This document shows, piece by piece, positions 5,008-9,125 of a DNA stretch of 9,125 bases. Location of the stretch: assembly GCA_041486955.1 (NCBI GenBank), contig JBGPML010000034.1, forward strand, positions 1 to 9,125. Reading direction: 5' to 3'. The notes below the pieces were generated by a model. It was not told the DNA's origin, did not search any database, and was given only the letters and a program-made list of their open reading frames with translations. How positions within the stretch are numbered: position 1 is the first letter of the stretch; each line of letters starts with the position of its first letter. The translations under genes and the position numbers were made by a program. The stretch is from JBGPML01 sp041486955 (lineage in GTDB: Bacteria; Patescibacteriota; UBA1384; 2-12-FULL-50-11; DASWYB01).

Positions 5008-7194
5008 TTAGACTGTGGTGATAACTGGAATCACCATGGGGTTTCGGCCAGTATTTTGCTCGAGAAACTTAGAAATATCGTCACGCATGGCCTGCTTGAT
5101 CTCGTCCCAGTTAGTGCCACGATCTTTCAAAGCCGCTGCATATGACTTTTTAATCTCTTCACGTAAGCGGTGCATTAAGTCTTCGGCTTCGCGGACATAA
5201 ATAAAGCCGCGGGTGATAATGTCGGGCGAGGTCACCATCTCGCCGGTTTTTTGTTTTACGACCATAAAGATATTGACCATACCTTCATTACCCATCAATT
5301 GTCGATCACGGATAACGATTGGCCCAACGTCGCCAATGCCTAAGCCATCGATCATAACATCGTTCAATTGAATCCGTTCGGTGCTGATTTTACCACCGCG
5401 GGAATCAAATTCCACAACATTGCCATTTTCCATCAGTATAATATTGTCTTTAGCGACACCCATTTCCACGGCGATTTTGCCATGTTCAAACATCCGGTGA
5501 TAGTCACCATGAATTGGAATAAAATAGCGAGGTTGCGTTAAGGCAATCATAAGCTTTAACTCTTCTCGTGACGGATGGCCCGAAACGTGAATATCGGTCA
5601 TAAGCTTTGAATGCATAACATTCGCCCCTTCGCGATAAAGGTTATCAATGAGCTTATCAACCGCCGCTTCATTGCCAGGCACCGTTGAGGCGGATAATAC
5701 TACGGTATCGGTTGTGTCGAGTTTGACATGCTTGTGTTCGCCTTCAGAAATACGGACGAGGGATGAGAACTCTTCACCTTGACTGCCGGTCGACAATATA
5801 GCTACTTTTCTGGGCTCAAGGGTGTTCACTTTACGCAAGTCTACCAACATGCCTTCGGGCACTTTGAGATAACCAAGATTCATGGCGATATTAACGTACG
5901 TTTCCATCGATCGCCCGGAAATAGCGACGTTACGACCAAACTTTTTGGCTGAATTCAGGACTTGTTGAATACGATTAATCTGCGACGAGAATTGAGCCAC
6001 AATGATGCGGCCTTTCGCTTCCTGAAAAATACGATCAAAGGCTTCGCCGATCATTTTTTCACTTGGGCTATAACCGGGTCGATCAACATTGGTTGAGTCG
6101 GAAAAGAGGGCGGTAATGCCTTCGCCGGCGAGTTGGGCAATACGAATCCAATCAGCGGGCCTCCCTAACGCTGGGGTATGTTCAAGCCGCCAGTCGGTGG
6201 CATAAAAGAATAAACCAGCCGGACAGCGAATCGCTAACCCAAGAACATCAGGAATCGAGTGAGTTAACCGAACCGCTTCAACACTGATTTGACCAAAGTG
6301 GAGCTTGTCACCGGCTTCAATGACGGTTAGCGGCGCATTCTCTACGCCAGCTTCATCAAGTTTGTGATTAATTAAGCCACAGGTAAGTGGAGTGGCATAC
6401 ATCGGACAGTTGAGTTTCGGCCAAATAAAAGGCACGCCACCAATGTGGTCTTCGTGACCATGGGTAAAAACCATACCGCGGATATTGGCTTTACGTTCCT
6501 CCAAGTAGGTTGTGTCGGCAATGATTGAATCGACGCCGAGCATATCTTTATCGGGGAATGCGATGCCGCAGTCGACAATTAAAATATCCTGACCGTATTC
6601 AAACACGGTCATGTTTTTTGCACCAACTTCACCGGCGCCACCTAATGGAATGATTCGAAGCTTTTTTGAGCCGGAAGCGATAACTGTGGGTTTAGACGCA
6701 GTGTTAATCTGTGGTTCTTCGGCGACGGCCACAGGTGCATTCGACCGAGGGATATCCTGTCGTTGATTGTTATTATTGTTGGTAAACCGACGTCGGCTAA
6801 TATGAGAATTATTGCCAGACGATGGCGCACGATTAGGTTTTTGACCATTATTTCGAACCACAATTGGTCGCTGCTCGTCATTAAGACGTGGGTTACGATT
6901 GATTTGCACCTGAGGCGATCGCTGGATCGTGCTATTATTATTGGAATCCGTTCGTGATGTAAAACGACGATTCGGTTGATTTGTGCGTTCGCTATTCGAA
7001 TAAGGCCGGGCACCATGCCGACTCAAGCTAGGCCGCATGTAGCGGTCTTGATGATTGGTTTGCTTTAACTGCTGTCCCTTTTCATCTGATTCGGACCTTT
7101 CGGCAGGCGAATTCGATCGACTGCGGGGTGTAGGCGGTCGGCGTCTCGAGTTATTATTCGGTCGAGACTGATTTGATTTATTTTCTTCATCCAT
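5008..7194 (-). CDS. rnj: Ribonuclease J with long disordered N-terminal extension
   Basis: This metallo-beta-lactamase/beta-CASP RNase has 5' exonuclease and endonuclease activity in mRNA decay and rRNA maturation. The catalytic core starts near residue 178 (KLRIIPLGGAGEVGAKN). Metal ligands visible are HGHEDH (H245, H247, D249, H250), H312 in LTHSIPD and D334 in YATDW, where many homologues have TGDF. The beta-CASP signatures are SGRSM (426-430), STGSQGE (468-474), HVSGH (536-540) and PIHGDYHRM (560-568, H562). A C-terminal domain follows to 728. The core of about 550 residues matches normal RNase J length. Residues 1-177 are extra, made almost only of Asn, Arg, Ser, Pro and Gln, with runs such as NNNNN and RRRPPTPRSRSNSP, so they are probably disordered and RNA- or partner-binding. 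AGAAAGGA precedes the ATG by about 10 nt. The gene follows its own promoter and a leader of about 205 nt. Confidence 0.97.
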   Translation of the reverse strand: MDEENKSNQSRPNNNSRRRPPTPRSRSNSPAERSESDEKGQQLKQTNHQDRYMRPSLSRHGARPYSNSERTNQPNRRFTSRTDSNNNSTIQRSPQVQINRNPRLNDEQRPIVVRNNGQKPNRAPSSGNNSHISRRRFTNNNNNQRQDIPRSNAPVAVAEEPQINTASKPTVIASGSKKLRIIPLGGAGEVGAKNMTVFEYGQDILIVDCGIAFPDKDMLGVDSIIADTTYLEERKANIRGMVFTHGHEDHIGGVPFIWPKLNCPMYATPLTCGLINHKLDEAGVENAPLTVIEAGDKLHFGQISVEAVRLTHSIPDVLGLAIRCPAGLFFYATDWRLEHTPALGRPADWIRIAQLAGEGITALFSDSTNVDRPGYSPSEKMIGEAFDRIFQEAKGRIIVAQFSSQINRIQQVLNSAKKFGRNVAISGRSMETYVNIAMNLGYLKVPEGMLVDLRKVNTLEPRKVAILSTGSQGEEFSSLVRISEGEHKHVKLDTTDTVVLSASTVPGNEAAVDKLIDNLYREGANVMHSKLMTDIHVSGHPSREELKLMIALTQPRYFIPIHGDYHRMFEHGKIAVEMGVAKDNIILMENGNVVEFDSRGGKISTERIQLNDVMIDGLGIGDVGPIVIRDRQLMGNEGMVNIFMVVKQKTGEMVTSPDIITRGFIYVREAEDLMHRLREEIKKSYAAALKDRGTNWDEIKQAMRDDISKFLEQNTGRNPMVIPVITTV

Positions 7195-7400
7195 AGATAA
7201 TTTTTCCTTTCTTGATTAAGACATACATAACTTAAGCTTTGATGAGTAAATTGTGTTCCTCCCTTGGCCGCAATAAATAGACACTCAGTCGTTGAATGAA
7301 TTGAAACGATTAATGTAGTACGAGACTAAAATAAACGTGGATCACGAGGTATTGTTCTTTAAAATAATATGAGAACTAAGAGTGCTGGCTAAGCTAAGAT
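7195..7400 (-). promoter_or_regulatory. Long 5' leader of rnj
   Basis: About 205 nt lie between the predicted transcription start and the rnj ATG. The leader contains a purine tract AAGGGAGGAA (7256-7265) resembling a strong ribosome site but with no suitable start codon after it, and a small possible stem GTTCT/AGAAC. A 13-codon frame beginning at ATG 7226-7228 ends at 7187, overlapping the rnj start. I recognise no known riboswitch. Leaders of RNase genes are often targets of the enzyme they encode; that is only an analogy here. Confidence 0.4.
7205..7212 (-). promoter_or_regulatory. Shine-Dalgarno site of rnj
   Basis: AGAAAGGA on the minus strand lies 10 nt before the rnj ATG, slightly long spacing but the best match near this start. 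It supports the start that includes the full N-terminal extension. Confidence 0.6.
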
Positions 7401-7406
7401 GCATCA

Positions 7407-7435
7407 ATAATACCGGAATGCTTTTAATCTGTCAA
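7407..7435 (-). promoter_or_regulatory. Near-consensus promoter of rnj
   Basis: On the minus strand a perfect -35 TTGACA (7430-7435) and TATTAT (7407-7412, 5/6 to consensus) are separated by exactly 17 nt. Transcription should start near 7400, leaving about 205 nt untranslated before rnj. This is the strongest promoter-like sequence I found in the window, and it sits 15 nt after the stop of the upstream gene, so rnj is probably transcribed independently as well as by read-through. Confidence 0.75.
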
Positions 7436-7449
7436 TGATACGACGTCGG

Positions 7450-8619
7450 TTAGAGTGATTTTTTCGCGGTTATATTCGTAATTTTATACCGTAATAATCG
7501 ATACCCAACTACCACCGCTTGATTGACTAACCAAGTCGCGACAACTAAGAAAATAAAGTAAATGATACCAGTTGGATGGATCTGGGGAAACTTGGTTAGG
7601 GTAAAGTAATTGATAATGCCATGCAGCAATCCGAGCGTGGTTATAAGCGTAAGGGCTTGGATAGAATTTTTTGTACTTTGGGCATTAATTTCACTAAATA
7701 CTTGAATGGCAGAATCGACATAGTTCTTGGTCATTATCCAAAGGGTTTTGACGTAGCTGAGAGTATCTTTAAGATTTTCATATTTAAACTGCAAGGTATC
7801 GTTTAAGACTTGTTCGAGGTTGTCGGATTTGATCATGGCTTGACGGGTTCCGATGTGAATTCCCATTTGATTCATGCGGCCTTCAATCAATTCGACTGTT
7901 TTTTTATAACTTTCCAGCTCATTGCGTTGGTCTTGAATATTACGCCCGCGAATATAGCCCTGTTCCTTAATATCAGCAATCTTTTCCCAGATCACCCGAT
8001 GTAAATTGAGGTAGTGATGGAGCTGGCTCTTGAATTCCTTGAATAGAATTTGGGCTTCAATTAAATTCTCGGTATTTTTGAATTTGGCGTCAGCATTAAT
8101 AATAAAATATTGTGTTCCTCGGTAGATTTGAACGTTATCGCCTGTAATTTCATAGTACTTTTCTTCATGTAATTCCTGGAATAACTTACCAATCGTTTGA
8201 TCTGTCCCACCATGGGTAACGATGAAAAACGGAGAAATCGTCTTAATGTTGGATAACTCCTTAGGCACCGGCGCGCCCAGACTGAACAGATAACTGACGG
8301 CTGGGGAAAACTTTTTTTCAAAATAGTCGGTTAAGGCCTTAATGTCTTCATCGATTTCTGTATGCCGCTTGGTTAAAACCGTTAAACCGTCTTCATAAAT
8401 TTTTATCGATATATAGTGATTAACTTTCAAATCAATATATTCAAGAGCGTCGATTTTTAATTCGACCTCATTAATCGCTAAGGCTGAACGAAGATCGTGT
8501 AATTTGTTTTTATTTAGATTCAGCGGGCTGACTCCGTCATGCAAAAAATCATACAGCTCAGAGAGATGTAACGTGGTGCGTTGATACCAATAACCTAACG
8601 ACACAGAATCGATCGTCAT
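7450..8619 (-). CDS. Unrecognised two-TM membrane protein, possibly distant CorA-like
   Basis: I cannot assign a family. The 389 residues have a mixed alpha/beta N-terminal half (about 1-180, with strands such as KVNHYISIKIY and QYFIINADAKF). A long charged helical region follows (about 183-315), then two membrane spans (about 319-340 and 351-373), a loop of about 10 residues and a basic tail ending ITAKKSL. This layout, and the run SIQALTLITTLGLL entering the first span, recall the CorA/Mrs2 magnesium channel fold. The defining GMN motif is absent (IINYF at that place), so transport is not supported. A DUF155/RMD1-like protein is another possibility. The ATG follows an in-frame TAG 24 nt upstream (8641-8643) and lacks a Shine-Dalgarno site; the next in-frame Met is at 249. 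The gene lies between pnp and rnj, separated from pnp by the structured element and from rnj by its own promoter. Confidence 0.7.
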   Translation of the reverse strand: MTIDSVSLGYWYQRTTLHLSELYDFLHDGVSPLNLNKNKLHDLRSALAINEVELKIDALEYIDLKVNHYISIKIYEDGLTVLTKRHTEIDEDIKALTDYFEKKFSPAVSYLFSLGAPVPKELSNIKTISPFFIVTHGGTDQTIGKLFQELHEEKYYEITGDNVQIYRGTQYFIINADAKFKNTENLIEAQILFKEFKSQLHHYLNLHRVIWEKIADIKEQGYIRGRNIQDQRNELESYKKTVELIEGRMNQMGIHIGTRQAMIKSDNLEQVLNDTLQFKYENLKDTLSYVKTLWIMTKNYVDSAIQVFSEINAQSTKNSIQALTLITTLGLLHGIINYFTLTKFPQIHPTGIIYFIFLVVATWLVNQAVVVGYRLLRYKITNITAKKSL

Positions 8620-8670
8620 TATATCTATACTGCCTGATTGCTAATAAGCGGGCAAGTTAGATTTTTTTAT

Positions 8671-8804
8671 ACGACGATCGAAAATGGATGGTTGCCAAGA
8701 AAGAATTGAGACACGAAACGAGGCGTACTTGACGGTACGTCGAGTGAGCCCAGCACTCACTTGAGTGCTGGGTGACGCCGTCAAACGCAATTTTCGTTCG
8801 TCGT
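8671..8804. repeat. Long nested palindrome next to the pnp stop (structured element 2)
   Basis: The ends ACGACGATCGAAAAT (8671-8685) and ATTTTCGTTCGTCGT (8790-8804) pair at 14 of 15 positions. Inside lie GGCGTAC (8722-8728) with GTACGTC (8735-8741, one G-T pair) and a perfect 11-bp hairpin CCCAGCACTCA-CT-TGAGTGCTGGG (8749-8772). Positions 8696-8748 match 708-760 of the element beside recA. It ends 2 nt from the pnp stop. Seven A residues rather than T follow it on the minus strand, so it is not an intrinsic terminator for pnp. Confidence 0.75.
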
Positions 8805-8806
8805 GC

Positions 8807-9125
8807 TTATTCCTGCTCAACGCCTTTCATAGTTAAACTAATCCGCCCTCGATCACGATCGACTTCCGCCACTTTAACCGTAACGGTTTGGCCAACTTTA
8901 ATTTCATCTTCGATTTTTTCAACGCGATGGTCAGCAATTTGTGAAATATGGACCATGCCATCAATTTTTGGCGTCAATTGGACAATCGCCCCAATTTCCT
9001 TACCGGTATTACGGTCTTTCATAATTTGAGCGACGGTTCCTTTAATGACTTCACCAACTTCAACGCTTCGCATGATGGATTCAATAATCCCAATGGCTTT
9101 TTGCCCCATTTCCGAATCGATTGAG
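8807..9125 (-). CDS. pnp: Polyribonucleotide nucleotidyltransferase, C-terminal end (5' part outside window)
   Basis: Only the last 105 residues are present; the start lies beyond position 9125. The fragment begins in the end of the KH domain (SIDSEMGQKAIGIIESIMRS) and continues into an S1 RNA-binding domain, with VGEVIKGTV, GAIVQLTPKIDGMVHISQIADHRV, VGQTVTVKVAEVDRDRGRISLTMKG. This KH-then-S1 arrangement, with the helix AIGIIESIM leading directly to GEVIKGTV, is that of PNPase, the phosphorolytic 3' exonuclease of mRNA decay and a usual degradosome member. A few extra residues (KDRNTGKE) enlarge the S1 strand 1-2 loop where many homologues have a short turn before FGAFVE. The protein ends soon after the S1 domain (GVEQE), without a long acidic or basic tail. 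A different S1 protein is unlikely, but the catalytic PH domains are not visible here. Confidence 0.88.
   Translation of the reverse strand, partial: SIDSEMGQKAIGIIESIMRSVEVGEVIKGTVAQIMKDRNTGKEIGAIVQLTPKIDGMVHISQIADHRVEKIEDEIKVGQTVTVKVAEVDRDRGRISLTMKGVEQE

Noticed and set aside
7342..7404. 20-codon frame at the start of the rnj leader as a leader peptide
   Set aside because: Its ATG lies only 2 nt after the -10 hexamer, so it would fall upstream of the expected transcription start.
8662..8804. Palindrome with adjacent seven-T run as an intrinsic terminator
   Set aside because: The T-run precedes the stem on the plus strand and reads as A residues after it on the minus strand, the wrong arrangement for terminating pnp.
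8655..8806. Integron attC-like site (GTTAGAT near one end of a long palindrome)
   Set aside because: No matching RYYYAAC core at the other end, no integrase or cassette arrangement, and the related element by recA lacks the same ends.
807..9125. Alternative genetic code (TGA as Gly) seen in some Patescibacteria
   Set aside because: The long conserved genes contain no in-frame TGA and encode Gly with GGN at motif positions; the absence of TGA among six stops is too small a sample.
1..9125. Search for a defence, secretion, phage or biosynthetic system
   Set aside because: All recognisable genes are core housekeeping functions; no nuclease-helicase, toxin-antitoxin, integrase, transposase or retron-like gene is visible.

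Overview
The window is a run of bacterial housekeeping genes, all read on the minus strand. In transcription order they are pnp (3' end only), an unrecognised two-TM membrane protein, rnj (RNase J), ftsK, a rodZ-like gene, recA, and the start of another membrane protein that runs off at position 1. This pnp / rnj / ftsK-spoIIIE / rodZ-like / recA order recalls a conserved Gram-positive-type chromosomal neighbourhood. The short FtsK, the RodZ-like protein with a bacterial-Ig/glucodextranase-type extracytoplasmic domain, the frequent lack of Shine-Dalgarno sites and the palindromic repeats between genes together suggest Candidate Phyla Radiation (Patescibacteria). That placement is an inference, not proven by the window. 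All long frames read through without in-frame TGA, so the standard bacterial code applies. The six visible stops are TAA or TAG.

Layout: 1-351 is a partial membrane protein with a well-placed promoter and a probable leaderless start. 352-806 (455 bp) has no convincing gene and is a repeat island: a strong hairpin at 398-445, two smaller palindromes (503-529, 549-575), two tandem copies of a 33-34 bp repeat of the GTCATTGCGAG type (588-660), and a long nested palindrome (686-801) next to the recA stop. 807-1907 is recA, 1920-2624 rodZ-like, 2819-4906 ftsK and 5008-7194 rnj. The ftsK promoter appears to sit inside a perfect 12-bp inverted repeat. rnj follows a near-consensus promoter and a leader of about 205 nt. 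7450-8619 is the unrecognised membrane protein. 8671-8804 is a second long palindrome next to the pnp stop, and 8807-9125 is the end of pnp.

Functionally, the genes cover RNA decay (PNPase and RNase J, likely partners), chromosome segregation at division (FtsK), cell shape or envelope organisation (RodZ-like) and recombination repair (RecA). I see no defence system, phage, IS element or CRISPR array. The most interesting signal is non-coding. The two long palindromes, about 8 kb apart, share a 53-nt ungapped core (39/53 identical by my count) but have unrelated outer arms that still pair. Each directly abuts the stop codon of a major gene (recA, pnp). They look like two members of one structured repeat family whose fold is kept while the sequence changes.
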